NCBI GenBank assembly: GCA_024509875.1
Contig: JAMPIV010000582.1
Coordinates: forward strand, 62,001-126,000
DNA: 64,000 nucleotides
Direction of reading: 5' to 3'
Source of the DNA: Oreohelix idahoensis
Lineage: Eukaryota > Mollusca > Gastropoda > Stylommatophora > Oreohelicidae
The notes under the pieces were generated by a model. It was not told where the DNA came from. It did no database searches and was given only the letters and a program-made list of their open reading frames with translations. Of the stretch, positions 1 through 10,034 are shown in pieces. Each line of letters starts with the position of its first letter. Positions within the stretch are counted from its first letter, which is position 1. Both the position numbers and the translations under genes were made by a program.

Positions 1-2
1 TG

Positions 3-1232
3 GAAGCAGAGGAAAGAAGACAGGCTGCAGAAAGGGAAGAGAAGAAATTAGCTGCAGAAAGAGAAGAAAAGAGATTAGCTGCAGAGAGGGAAGCAGAAAA
101 GGAGGAGAAGAGATTACAAAGGGAACATGAGTTACGACTAAGGGAGTTTGAGTTTCAAGGCCATGCTCCTGAAAATGGTGCCAGTCCCTTTGCCTCTGAT
201 GCTACTGCTAGCCAGGGAGCCTCAACCTCAGCTATGAATTTTCATTTAGATCATTTTGTTGAGAAAGACGATGATATAGAGAGCTATCTAAATAGGTATG
301 AACTATTAGCTACCACGTATGGGTTAGAGAGAGAAAGGTGGAGCTTAAAGTTATCTCAGGGACTTCGTGGGGCAGCTTATGAAGTTTTTGCAAAAATGAG
401 CAGAGGTGATCAGGAAAATTATGACATGCTAAAGCAGGCTCTTTTGTTAAGATATGAAAAGAATGCAGAATTTTATAGGAAAAAATTTAGGAATGCTAAA
501 CTACTGTCAGGTGAAACCTATCACCAGTTCTCTGCACGAATAGAGACATACTTGGAGAAATGGACTTCTCTGGGGAAAACCCAAGATCTTAAGGAAATGG
601 TCCTTATAGAGCAATTAAGAGAGTCCATGGCTCCAGACCTGAGAAAGTTTCTCATGGAACAAGGTGCAGAGAGGCTGGGTGAGTTGCTAAATGTTGCTGA
701 AAGGTATCAAGCAGCTCAAGCAGAGGTAACAGGTAATAAAAAGAAACAAGTGGATAACTTTAGGGCACCACAGAACTTTAATAAATTTGATCCTAGGGAT
801 CAAAACAAAGGTAAGCACCAATTTGATAGGCCACGGTATGAAAATAAAAATAAATTCCCACAATTCGATGAAAGGAAATATGATGAAAGAAAATCTTTCA
901 ACCAAGGAAAAAGGTGGTGTAAAAATTGTCAGATGGACAATCATGACACTGACCGTTGCAGAAGGAAACCTGTGTATATGGCAACCCTTCAGGTCAGGTC
1001 GACCTCAAGACAGGAGGAGGATATTATGTTAGATACCACTCCAGAAGAGATGAGGAAGGCACAGGCTGGGGATAAAACACTCAAGCCTTGTTTCAGAAAA
1101 TTGTCAACTTGTCATACAACTCCAGGCAAGGGAGATTTTTACATGAAAAACAAGTTGATGTATAGGAAGACTGGAGCTAGATCCAAAGGTCAGGACAGCT
1201 GGTACTTCCAAAAAGATATAGGGCAGACTTAA
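3..1232 (+). CDS. gag: Gag polyprotein of element 1 (left-truncated by window edge)
   Basis: The frame is open from the first complete codon at base 3, so the ATG at 234 is probably internal. Bases 3-190 encode a highly charged Glu/Arg/Lys coiled coil, also present at the start of Gag 2. A capsid-like region follows; bases 480-720 resemble a SCAN domain (QFSARIETYLEKW, then LIEQL, then FLMEQGAERL). A zinc knuckle C-x2-C-x4-H-x4-C lies at 914-958. Immediately after it the frame runs into a stretch related to the integrase N-terminal region (CFRKL), without any DTG protease motif, so protease has been deleted. The frame stops at 1232. Gag would package element RNA. Assignment is strong; function is presumably lost in this copy. 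Confidence 0.85.
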   Translation, partial: EAEERRQAAEREEKKLAAEREEKRLAAEREAEKEEKRLQREHELRLREFEFQGHAPENGASPFASDATASQGASTSAMNFHLDHFVEKDDDIESYLNRYELLATTYGLERERWSLKLSQGLRGAAYEVFAKMSRGDQENYDMLKQALLLRYEKNAEFYRKKFRNAKLLSGETYHQFSARIETYLEKWTSLGKTQDLKEMVLIEQLRESMAPDLRKFLMEQGAERLGELLNVAERYQAAQAEVTGNKKKQVDNFRAPQNFNKFDPRDQNKGKHQFDRPRYENKNKFPQFDERKYDERKSFNQGKRWCKNCQMDNHDTDRCRRKPVYMATLQVRSTSRQEEDIMLDTTPEEMRKAQAGDKTLKPCFRKLSTCHTTPGKGDFYMKNKLMYRKTGARSKGQDSWYFQKDIGQT

Positions 1233-1246
1233 TAAGGAGCCTACAT

Positions 1247-1801
1247 GTGAAACCAGATGGGGACCATGAGAAGATAGGTACCATCATTCAAAAGGTGGCT
1301 CACAATTATTATTGGCCCAAAGCAAGATGGGACATTGAGAATTTTGTAGAAAGGTGTAGCATAGCACATGAGGGAACACCCACAAGTGGGAACATTGATC
1401 AGGACCTGGACACGCCACGGGGCAAAATTAGGCCTGATAATAAAAAGAAAAATAGATTTGATAAAGTGGACCAAATGGAATGGGAAGCCCCTTTTCACGG
1501 ACAAGCTTCACTTAACTGTTTTACAATGGCCACTATGCGGAGAGTGCAAAAAGATGTCTTACCCCAGGATAAGCCGAAAATCCCTCAATCGGACTTAAAC
1601 AAACTGGAGGAAGAGGATGTAGAGAGGAAATCTCTCATCAAGAATTTTAAGTGGGGAGAAAGCCCCAAAAGAAAAATTGGTAGCGGTCGTTTTGTGAATG
1701 ATAATTCTGGGAGGAAAAATCATCACTATAAAGCTTCGAGTGGAAGAGACCATACCGGTGCATGGACAAATAGGTCCACACAATTAAAGGTCCATATGTA
1801 G
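1247..1801 (+). pseudogene. Integrase N-terminal remnant of element 1, catalytic core lost
   Basis: The first 45 codons match the zinc-binding region of a retroviral-type integrase: an H-containing start, then NYYWPKARWDIENFVERC. The second cysteine of the CC pair is replaced (C-S-I-A). This piece is in a different frame from Gag. After about base 1380 the translation is Lys/Arg/Asp-rich with no D-D-x35-E core, so the core was deleted or replaced. Homology resumes around 1775, where the pol frame begins with IKGP, equivalent to IKGP in element 2 near the end of its integrase core. No intact integrase can be made from this copy. Confidence 0.65.
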
Positions 1802-1803
1802 CT

Positions 1804-3702
1804 TTGTTAAGAACGTGGACTGATGAAAAGGCAGAGGAAAACATTACATCTTCATACCAATATGTGAATGAGCTGACCACTCGGTTAAAAACTGGCTGGA
1901 AACTTGCCAATGAAAATTTGAAACAAGCCAGGAAGAAACATGCTGCCTATTATAACAGGAAGGCGAAAGACAGAGATTTGGCTGTGGGAGAGAAGGTACT
2001 GCTTCTTTTGCCCGGGAGTCAGAATAAGTTACAAATTGGATGGCAGGGTCCATATACAGTTTTAGAGAAGGTGTCTAGAACAAATTATAAGATAGATAAG
2101 AAGGGGAAAGAAAAAATCTATCATGTGAATCTCCTGAAGAAATATTTGGAAAGAGAACATCAGGAAGAGACACACTTGTTGACCTTGTCCATCGCCATGG
2201 AGATGAAAAAGGAACCACTTTCATCATTTGAATATCCATTACACCCCTGTGAGACAGCAGCACAGGTGAAAATCAGTACACATTTAACGAAAACTCAGAA
2301 AGAGAGAGTGCAACAGGTTCTAAATAATCATGCAGAGGTGTTAACAGACCGACCAGGGCATACAAACCTATTGGAATATGATATGAAACTGATAGACCCC
2401 ACACCTGTCTGTATGAAACCATATTCGATTCCGTTTGCTAAGGAGAAAGCTTTGAAGGAAGAGATAGACTATCTGTTGAAGGAAGGAATTATTTCGCACA
2501 GTGAATCTTCGTATAGTTCCGGTGTTGTACTCTTAAGGAAGCCCTCTGGAGAACATAGACTCTGTATAGATTACAGGAGACTGAATGCTATTACAGAAGG
2601 ACAGGTGGATCCATTGCCGGATACAAATCAGCTGTTTGCCAGACTAAATAAAGCTAAATATTTCTCAAAAGTGGATCTGAGTAAAGGATACTATCAGATT
2701 CCAGTAAAGCCTGAGGTTAGACCATACCTAGCTTTTAGTACCTCAGAAGGACACTATGAGTTTAATAGATTGCCATTTGGATTGAAGAATGCGCCTAGTG
2801 TCTTCTCTAGAATGATGAGAAAATTATTGGACCCTCTGAATAATCCATGTATAACAAATTTCATGGATGATATCCTTATAGCAACAGAAACATTTGAGGA
2901 ACACATTGACGCTCTGAAGATGCTGTTTGATCGACTTAGGGAAGCAAATTTAACAGCCCGACCAACCAAATGTTGCGTTGGATGTAAAGAATTGGAATTT
3001 TTGGGACACACAGTTTATCAGGGAAACATGACCCCTGACCCAAAGAATTTAGAGAAACTACAGAAAGCCCCGAGACCACAAACCAAGAAGGACGTGAGAT
3101 CCTTTGTCTCATTATGTGGTTTCTACCAGAAGTATATCAAAAACTTTAATTCCATATGTGCACCGTTAACTGATTTGACACGTAAAGGACATCCAGATCG
3201 CATTACATGGACACCACAATGTGAAATGACTTACCAAGAATTGAAGGAAAAGCTCACAAGTAAACCCATTTTGAAATTACCTGACTTAAGTCAAGAATTC
3301 ATAGTAAGGACGGATGCCAGTAATATTGGGTTAGGTGCAACTCTACTACAGAAATCAGATGCATTGGATGGGGAATTAAGCCCAGTGGCATATGCTAGCA
3401 GAAAGTTGAATAAAGCTGAAATCAACTACTCAACTAGCGAAAAAGAATGTCTTGCAGTAATATGGGCAATAAAGAAATTCAATATTTATCTGTATGGGAA
3501 GGCATTTAAGTTGCAAACGGATCACAAACCTTTATCGTTTCTAGCACAGGCTAGGCATGAGAACTCTAGGTTACTCCGATGGTCTTTACTTTTGGCTCCA
3601 TATAATTTTAGCATTGAGTATATATCTGGAAAAACAAATTTGGGAGCGGATTTTTTAAGCCGCCATCCGTGTGATGAGAATCACCGTAAACCCCAGAAAT
3701 AA
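1804..3702 (+). CDS. pol: Pol of element 1: integrase C-terminus, reverse transcriptase, RNase H
   Basis: A 632-codon open frame, open upstream to about 1775 without an ATG. Residues 1-115 are the integrase C-terminal domain with its GPY motif (residues 82-84), ending in HVNLLKKYLE. Residues about 200-385 are reverse transcriptase: KPSGEHRLCIDYRRLN, LPFGLKNAPSVFSRMM and the catalytic FMDD box at 353-356. Residues about 500-620 are RNase H: DASNIGLGA with Asp504, then SEKECLAVIWA and TDHKPL, ending GADFLSRHP. All active-site motifs I can recognise are present and the frame has no stop. The IN-RT-RH order in one frame is the key oddity. The start is arbitrary because this is part of a longer polyprotein. 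Confidence 0.92.
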   Translation: MLRTWTDEKAEENITSSYQYVNELTTRLKTGWKLANENLKQARKKHAAYYNRKAKDRDLAVGEKVLLLLPGSQNKLQIGWQGPYTVLEKVSRTNYKIDKKGKEKIYHVNLLKKYLEREHQEETHLLTLSIAMEMKKEPLSSFEYPLHPCETAAQVKISTHLTKTQKERVQQVLNNHAEVLTDRPGHTNLLEYDMKLIDPTPVCMKPYSIPFAKEKALKEEIDYLLKEGIISHSESSYSSGVVLLRKPSGEHRLCIDYRRLNAITEGQVDPLPDTNQLFARLNKAKYFSKVDLSKGYYQIPVKPEVRPYLAFSTSEGHYEFNRLPFGLKNAPSVFSRMMRKLLDPLNNPCITNFMDDILIATETFEEHIDALKMLFDRLREANLTARPTKCCVGCKELEFLGHTVYQGNMTPDPKNLEKLQKAPRPQTKKDVRSFVSLCGFYQKYIKNFNSICAPLTDLTRKGHPDRITWTPQCEMTYQELKEKLTSKPILKLPDLSQEFIVRTDASNIGLGATLLQKSDALDGELSPVAYASRKLNKAEINYSTSEKECLAVIWAIKKFNIYLYGKAFKLQTDHKPLSFLAQARHENSRLLRWSLLLAPYNFSIEYISGKTNLGADFLSRHPCDENHRKPQK

Positions 3703-3758
3703 TAATAAATTTCTCTATGTGTATATAGAATAAAGGACTGACATATAATGTCTGTTTT

Positions 3759-3769
3759 AAGAGGGGAGA
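3759..3769 (+). promoter_or_regulatory. Polypurine tract of element 1
   Basis: AAGAGGGGAGA lies 57 bases after the pol stop and abuts the LTR start TGTCGTG. This is the expected plus-strand priming site. Confidence 0.75.
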
Positions 3770-5011
3770 TGTCGTGAATAATTCTAATCCCCATATATAA
3801 ATTAAAACGTAAATGCAAAGCCTAACAAATAAATTTAATAAAAGGAAAGAAGAATGGTAAAGAACAGTGCTGTCACAATGACTGTACTCGAAATCCCCCT
3901 TGTTTTCTACTTCGTCGGCAAATTGTAACGCTTTCACGTTGATAGTAAAAGCCTACTGTATTATTACCCGCTTTCTTCAATGAAACGTGTGCTGTATTTC
4001 TTGGAAAAACATTGAGATACGCAAGCTGATCAATGACCTAAATTTAATATTTCATTCATTCCACTAAAAGACAGATGGACTAAAGGATAGCGAGAAGGGA
4101 GAGGCAGAAAAGCAGGGACACGTGCAACACTAAACACGCGTCGCGCGATACACAATTGCTGCCATCACGCGTGTAAGGCCACATGCACTAACTTTATTTC
4201 AAATCGACAGTGATAAAATTCACTACCCTTCCCAGAGTTAGGTTTTAAAATCCTGAAAAACGCTTATTGGGAAAGATGACATTAGATGGGTTTACGTTTG
4301 AAAACATTACAGTACCCAGACAGCACATCTTCGAAACAGGAGGTAGAAGAAATTGCATATTTTGAACGCAGCCACTTAGCTCTTTTAAATTTGTATATTT
4401 GGGTTCCTTAGGGTTTGCTGACAAAGAATATGTAAAACGTTACGCAAATAGTCTAGGAATTACCAAGTTATGGCCAAAATAAAATAGTGGGGGTGCCTGA
4501 CAGCATGAAATCATTTCTGCTCATAAAATTTTTTTATAACGTGTTTGAAAAAACATTACGTTACGGAAATAGCCTACCATGTTAACTCCTATTGATTGGA
4601 GCGCAACAAATGAAAGACTAAACACGATTGGTCGGACTATAAATACTATCTTGTGTTGTCAGGGGAAACGTGAGAAAGGGGTACTTTTTTGAAAAGATGT
4701 GTAGACGTGGTGTGATTGGGTAGAGCTGCGAATATACACAATTCAGAGCGTTAGTTCGAGACCACTAGTTCAAATAAGCTTGATAAGCAACAGTGCGTTG
4801 AAGCCAGCTCATATTTTTGCTAAATAAAAGCCTGGAACATAAGCAGATGGGAATTTGTGCCAGTATTTGTGCCAGAATTCATTGCTAGTCAACGTATCTG
4901 TGTTTATTTCCATGAATTGTGGTAAGCTTGAAATATTCAATATCTTTTAATGAAAATTGAATGTAAATTGATAATTTATGTCTGTCTATATGTGTGGTTC
5001 AGTAGCGAACA
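3770..5011 (+). repeat. 3' LTR of element 1 (right end estimated)
   Basis: Begins TGTC, as do the LTRs of element 2. A TATAAATA box lies at 4639-4646 and an AATAAA signal at 4823-4828, spaced as for an LTR promoter and poly(A) site. The proposed end, CGAACA at 5011, gives about 1.24 kb. The partner LTR lies outside the window, so neither the right end nor the target duplication can be checked here. Confidence 0.5.
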
Positions 5012-5303
5012 TGATGTAAAGCCTATAATGCTCCAGCCTGAACAGAAGGTGTCGGAGGAAAGTAAAACTCCATGGAATGGCCAAACAGTACACTGACACC
5101 TAGATTATTGATTAGACAGAAATAATGCTGGAAGTGCAGAGGCGTAGTAACCATTAGGGAGGGAAATACTGGTATAAAGTATTTCAGATGAAGCTGACAG
5201 TTGGCCTAACGCTCTGAACTCAATGTTTGTGATGTATTGTGCTCAGTGTAAAAATAGAGTATAAATTAGTTCTGACGTAGAAGGTACAACCTTCTTGTTT
5301 CAG

Positions 5304-5511
5304 GGACCGTGGTCTTAAAGTTATTGAGCAGCACCTGGTCAGAGCTTTGCTGAAGCCAGAGGTGGACAGCATACTCCTTGGTCCATATAGCAACCAGTGG
5401 GTGGCTCCAGAACTCATTAAAGTAATCGAGCAGAGGAGTCTTTTACTGCAGTCATCACGCAAGATAAGAGAGTGTGGCCATGGAGCTCAACATTATGTAC
5501 CCCCATCTTAA
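5304..5511 (+). CDS. Candidate terminal exon of an unrecognised host gene
   Basis: A pyrimidine-rich acceptor (CCTTCTTGTTTCAG) ends at 5303. From 5305 a 68-codon frame runs to a TAA at 5509-5511, and AATAAA follows at 5525-5530. The translation looks like a soluble, partly helical protein: RGLKVIEQHLVRALLKPEVD, LLGPYSNQWVAPELIKVIEQ, and a C-terminus HYVPPS. It has no ATG, as expected of an internal or last exon in phase 1. I do not recognise the family. It lies just outside LTR element 1 and left of the mariner. No upstream exon is visible in the window on this strand, so the rest of the gene would lie to the left, with element 1 in an intron. A pseudogene or captured exon is the alternative. 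Confidence 0.45.
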
Positions 5512-6168
5512 AATGACATTGTAAAATAAAATTAAGAGGGGAATTTAATTGTTTTAATACCAGGAACTGAGAACATCTCCAATACTAGTTCCAATAGAAA
5601 CAAACTATTGAAGTCATGATGACAAATACCAACAGAGCTTGAACAAAACAAAACCAGTATTACCTCATATTACCACTACACAACTGACACACATAGGATA
5701 CCATTTATAATATATGTCACTACAAGAATAATATTAATAAATTCTGTACATATAACTTGTAATTAAAATTGATTGTGATTCCTGGTCCCTTTGTATTTGA
5801 ATCAGGACACATATACATTCATGACATCACTGAATACATATTGTTATTTGAAAAGTTATCAGTGACTCCTTTAAGATATCCTCTTAGAGTGTTATATGTA
5901 TGTGAGTGTCACAGTGTTGTCAAGTGTGGTGGAATAAATTAAATTGTTTATCTGTCTGTTGTTGTTATGACTTACACTTCATCATACACATACCCTAGAC
6001 ATATAACGTAGTCATCACACTATTCCAGAATAATTCTGACTGAGGTATACATATGTGGCAGTAAGTAAGGTTATCTATAATACACTACTATTATTAGATA
6101 TAGATACCTTCACAGCTGATCTCAGTCAGTACACTAAGTCCCCTATAAATATTTATAACATCCCACAT
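5512..6168. other. No gene seen; AT-rich stretch between exon candidate and mariner
   Basis: AT-rich sequence that could be a 3' UTR or plain intergenic DNA. AATAAA occurs at 5525 and again near 5935. I see no coding frame or repeat structure. Confidence 0.4.
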
Positions 6169-6170
6169 TA

Positions 6171-7453
6171 CCACAGGGCTGACCATGAAGGACTCACAGG
6201 AGGAAGATGAAACTTGGCACATTTAAAGTTCATCATATTTCCACTGAATGTGTGAAGTACGCGTTTGATTCTTCTATGGGTTTTTCCGCTACGGTGCACG
6301 GCGCAATGTACCCTATTGACCGGATCTGCTGCTCCAAAGATTTGACAAAACAATGGAAAAGAAGGAGGCCAGAGCTGTGATAAAATTTCTGATGTTTCAG
6401 GGAAAAAAACCTACAGAAATACACAGGGAGATGGAACCAGTGTTTCGTGATTCTTGTCCTTCATATACTTCGGTAAAAAACTGGTGTCAACAGTTTAAGT
6501 GCGGCCGCTCAAATGTTGCTGATCTGCCAAGATCTGGTAGACCAGCCTCAGATTGCAACGACGAAAATGCAACAAAAGTGAAGAAAATCATTGACCAGGA
6601 TCGAAAAATGACAATTGTGGAGATAGCTAGTAGAGTAAAACTAAATGAAAGAGTTTATAGAATTTTACACAACAGACTGAACATGAGAAAAGTGTGTGCA
6701 CGCTGGGTTCCGCGACTGTTGACACGTGAACAGAAGCAAACGAGGGTAAATTGCTGTCAACAGTTGCTCAAAAAGTGTCAGTCAAAAAATTTTTTGGAGA
6801 CCATGGTGACAGTAGATGAGACTTGGGTACACCATTATGACCCCGAATCCAAAATTGCCAGCATGCAATGGAAAACCCCGGGCTCCCCAACACCTGTCAA
6901 GCCGAGAGCGCAGAAATCTGCAGGAAAAGTGATGCTGACTGTTTTTTGGGATGGCAAACGTGTCCTTTTGTAAGATTATCTGCCTCGTGGCAACACAGTT
7001 AATGGACAGTACTATGCAGATCTTCTCACCAAACTAAGAAAGGTTGTGACCAGGAAACGAGGGATAACGCGCACTCACAATCTTCCTTTGCTTAGAGACA
7101 ACGCGCCCTCTCACAAAGCACGGCTTGTGCAGCTAGCAGCCAACGATTTGAATATTGAAATTCTTCCATACCCATCATATTCTCCAGATTTGGCTCCATC
7201 AGACTTTTTTCTATTCCCAAATCTTAAAAAACAGCTAAAAGGAAATCATTTTGACAGCGACGAAGAGGTTATACTGGCATGTGATGACTGGTTTAGTTTG
7301 AAAAATAGGGTGTTCTACTCCCAAGGTCTTTTCAAGGTCAAGCAGAGATGGCAGAAGTGTGTCAATTCAGAAGGTGGCTATATTGAAAAGGAATAAACAC
7401 TATACAAAATTTCAGCTCTCTGTGACATGTCCTTCATGGTCAGGCCCAAGACT
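6171..7453 (+). mobile_element. Mariner-family DNA transposon, nearly full length (1283 bp)
   Basis: Terminal inverted repeats are readable: GGGCTGACCATGAAGGAC near 6176, and the reverse complement of GTCCTTCATGGTCAGGCCC at 7427-7445. They differ by one inserted base. TA dinucleotides flank both ends (6169-6170 and 7454-7455). The length is typical for mariner. It encodes one transposase broken by a single stop. Confidence 0.88.
6353..7396 (+). pseudogene. Mariner transposase with one in-frame stop
   Basis: Two open segments (6353-6970 and 6974-7396) are in the same frame, separated only by a TAA at 6971-6973. Together they span 347 codons, normal for mariner. The N-terminal region (residues 1-115) holds the paired helix-turn-helix, with KPTEIHREM, the linker RSGRPASD and later WVPRLLT, close to the family WVPHEL motif. 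The catalytic triad is complete: Asp155 in VDETW, Asp in LLRDNAPSH (codon 7097) and Asp in SPDLAPSD (codon 7202) with 34 residues between, the D34D spacing of mariner. It would cut and paste at TA sites. The lone stop suggests fairly recent inactivation. Confidence 0.9.
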
Positions 7454-7477
7454 TATGTCAATCCCCTTGTATCTATC

Positions 7478-7741
7478 CTAGGGAGCCGTGCTGGTGTAAT
7501 GGCTTCGGCGTTGTACTGGCGACCAGGTGTTCATGGCTCAAACCCGGGCGTCAGCGTTTGAAGAAATGTTTACGGCCGAAATTTGACTGAATAACCTGAA
7601 CGGCTCCTGTGATAAACCCTCTGTGGATGGGAAGGAGCGAAGCTCCTGACCGGGTTGGAAGGAAAGTCCTCAGGTTCCCCAGCCTCGCAATGACATGTCA
7701 TTGGGCCGAAGGGCTGAAAGCCCAAGTGCCGCTGGTTAAGG

Positions 7742-7745
<4 letters not shown>
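7478..7745 (+). mobile_element. tRNA-headed SINE (type C)
   Basis: Starts GGGAGCCGTGCTGGTGTAATGG, an A-box-like region, with a B-box-like GGCTCAAACCC about 7535-7545. The body contains a short self-complementary segment (GGAGCGAAGCTCC). It ends in an A-run and a long TA repeat. RNA polymerase III promoter boxes plus an A-rich tail fit a SINE. No ORF is credible. Confidence 0.65.

Positions 7746-7818
<73 letters not shown>
7740..7818. repeat. A-run followed by TA microsatellite
   Basis: About 17 A then about 30 copies of TA, directly joined to the SINE tail, so probably grown from it. Confidence 0.95.
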
Positions 7819-7820
<2 letters not shown>

Positions 7821-7904
7821 TTCTGTCTGAATGTCTGTCTACCTATCTGTACATAATATGGTAAAAGCAGCCGACTCCATGGTAACTGACGGGATTGTGT
7901 AAGT

Positions 7905-8400
7905 ACATCTTACAAGCTATCTGACATCTTTCTGTTGATGAAGATAACAGAACTGTATAATTGTATCTTACAACTATCTGATATCTATCTGTTGATGAAG
8001 ATAACAAAACTGAATAATCGTATCTTACAACTATCTGATATCTATCTGTTGATGAAGATAACAAAACTGTATAATTGTATCTTACGACTATCTGATATAT
8101 ATATATCTGTTGATAGAAGGCAAGCGTGATGCAAGAAAGGTCAGAATGCACAGCAACACTACTATCGACTCTAACCATGTGTGCCCCGTATGTGGCAGGG
8201 CCTGTAGGGCCAAAATAGGATTAATTAGCCACATGAGATTACGGCACAGATGTGTCACAACTCAAGTCTGAAGCTGTCGCCATCTTCGCTTGCGAAGGGC
8301 AACTATTATTATTATAATTATCTGTTGATAAAGATAACAAAACTGTTTAATTGTATGTTACAACTATCTGATATCTATCTGTTGATGATGACGACAGAAC
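7905..8400. repeat. Minisatellite, ~57-bp unit, interrupted by a LINE tail
   Basis: Units contain TATCTGTTGATGAAGATAAC followed by an ACTGTATAATTGTATCTTAC-like half. Three and a half copies lie left of 8115 and the array resumes at 8319. Short frames on either strand are products of the repeat. Confidence 0.8.
8116..8318 (+). mobile_element. 5'-truncated non-LTR retrotransposon tail with C2H2 zinc finger
   Basis: Encodes HVCPVCGRACRAKIGLISHM followed by RLRH and a stop near 8272, the C-terminal zinc finger typical of many invertebrate LINE polyproteins. A hairpin-forming 3' UTR (CTTCGCTTGCGAAG) and an (ATT)n tail follow. The 12-bp TATCTGTTGATA occurs at 8104-8115 and 8319-8330, consistent with a target-site duplication, though the host minisatellite also contains this motif. 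Only the last ~50 codons survive. Confidence 0.75.
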
Positions 8401-8724
8401 GCATGTTAAAGACAGTTGCATAGTCATCCACAGCACGTCAGAACAATGTGGCAGTTATAATCGCTGTCGCACTTTGTGCTGATGAAATCAATGAATTGAT
8501 CTAGACGGTATATCTTTCTTTCCTTACCCTAATGCTTCTTCTCATTCTTATAAAAATTGTTTCTTTTATCTCTTCTAACTCAAATATCGTCAGAGCCTCT
8601 GTCTCACAAGTACTAGTGTTTGTTTTTTCCCTACTACAGTTTGAAGAAGACACAGAGCCACAAATGAGCGTTGTTTTAGTATTTTTAGTTATTGATAGTG
8701 CAAGTATCCGAGGGGCAGTATTGG

Positions 8725-9160
8725 TTGGTTCTAGCGCTTGTTTCTCGAAGCAAGAGACCGGTTCGAATACAGGCCGTAACGCTCCAGTAAAACCCACCTG
8801 TAACAAAGGTTATCTGACTCTGCTATTAAGATAAGGAAGGTTAAGGATCCCGTTACACGCCCATTGAGACATTTTGGGAACATGGTGTATTTTCTTGACC
8901 ATTGGCACAAAAGGGGTGATGTGGTCAGCATCCCGCCGGCCGCCTTGACCTTCCCAGGGATGCTCTGGTACCCAATTTATGAGGCTGGGTCGACCCGGAG
9001 CCGCTTGCGGTCTAAATAATCCCACCTCAACTGGGGATCGAACCATAGACCACCGAGCTGGGAAACCAGTGCACAAACCACTGCGCTACCGCAGCTCAAG
9101 GAAGGTTAAGGCAGTGAAGAAGAGAACTGGTCACCACACCTCATACACGCTAAGATCTAC
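8725..9160 (+). mobile_element. SINE type A, split by SINE type B
   Basis: Head with B-box GGTTCGAATAC near 8760-8770, then a core related to the other type A copies (CTGACTCTGCT, AGGAAGG, GGCAGTGAAG). The core is cut at 8846 and continues at 9112. Other type A copies: 14300-14640, 16630-16870 (minus) and 49845-50110. Confidence 0.65.
8847..9097 (-). mobile_element. SINE type B, inserted in SINE A with 14-bp target duplication
   Basis: On the minus strand it starts GAGCTGCGGTAGCGCAGTGG (A box), followed by GGTTCGATCCC (B box) and a GC-rich body. AAGGAAGGTTAAGG flanks it at 8833-8846 and 9098-9111, an exact duplication of host SINE sequence. Boundaries are therefore firm. Confidence 0.82.
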
Positions 9161-9727
9161 TATATGTGAAGTCTCAGATAACTAAGATCTACTATATGTG
9201 AAGTCTCAGATAACTAAGATCTACTATATGTGAAGTCTCACATAACTAAGATCTACTATATGTGAAGTCTCAGATAACTAAGATCTACTACATGTGAAGT
9301 CTCAGATAACTAAGATCTACTATATGTCAAGTCTCAGATAACTAAGATCTACTATATGTGAAGTCTCAGATAACTAAGATCTACTATATGTGAAGTCTCA
9401 GATAACTAAGATCTACTATATGTGAAGTCTCAGATAACTAAGATCTACTATATGTCAAGTCTCAGATAACTAAGATCTACTATATGTGAAGTCTCAGATA
9501 ACTAAGATCTACTATATGTGAAGTCTCAGATAACTAAGATCTACTATATGTCAAGTCTCAGATAACTAAGATCTACTATATGTGAAGTCTCAGATAACTA
9601 AGATCTACTATATGTGAAGTCTCAGATAACTAAGATCTACTATATGTGAAGTCTCAGATAACTAAGATCTACTATATGTGAAGTCTCAGATAACTAAGAT
9701 CTACTATATGTCAAGTCTCAGATAACT
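9150..9727. repeat. 32-bp minisatellite, ~18 copies
   Basis: Unit starts AACTAAGATCTACTATATGT. Copies are near-identical; a GTGAAG/GTCAAG variant marks about one copy in four (every 3 to 5 copies), hinting at higher-order duplication. Confidence 0.95.
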
Positions 9728-10034
9728 CATCTCCTACGGCAGTATCTGCTATGGAACAACCTTGACCTTTTTCACCTCTTAAATTCTCCTCACTAATTTT
9801 AATAAAATTGTTTAAAAAATTATGAAAATATGATAATTTAGTAACAGATTGTATGTTTCTGAAGTAAGAACGTTTGTAGCGTCAAATTACGAGAAATGCA
9901 GGATTGCAAATAAATATTTCAGTCGTGCCTTCTTCACCACTTTCAGTTACAATTTTTAATACATAACATGGTAACTTTCCCGCTTGTTGATGAAACTATA
10001 TCGCATTATGGTCATCTTTACCTTTCAACTTCCC

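Larger units (their letters stand above)
1..5011 (+). mobile_element. LTR retrotransposon 1, Gmr1-like Ty3/gypsy, 5' end outside window
   Basis: Seen: Gag with a CCHC knuckle, an integrase zinc-region remnant, the integrase C-terminal GPY module, reverse transcriptase, RNase H, a polypurine tract (3759-3769) and an LTR beginning TGTCGTG at 3770, all on one strand. The integrase C-terminus lies directly upstream of reverse transcriptase in one reading frame, the reverse of ordinary Ty3/gypsy order and diagnostic of the Gmr1-like clade. The 5' LTR, leader and Gag start lie left of the window. Protease and the integrase catalytic core are missing, and the frame is broken between Gag and pol, so this copy is defective. 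The right end (5011, after TAGCGAACA) is my estimate. Confidence 0.85.

Noticed and set aside
9150..9727. CRISPR-like regularly spaced repeat
   Set aside because: Units are contiguous with no unique spacers; eukaryotic context.
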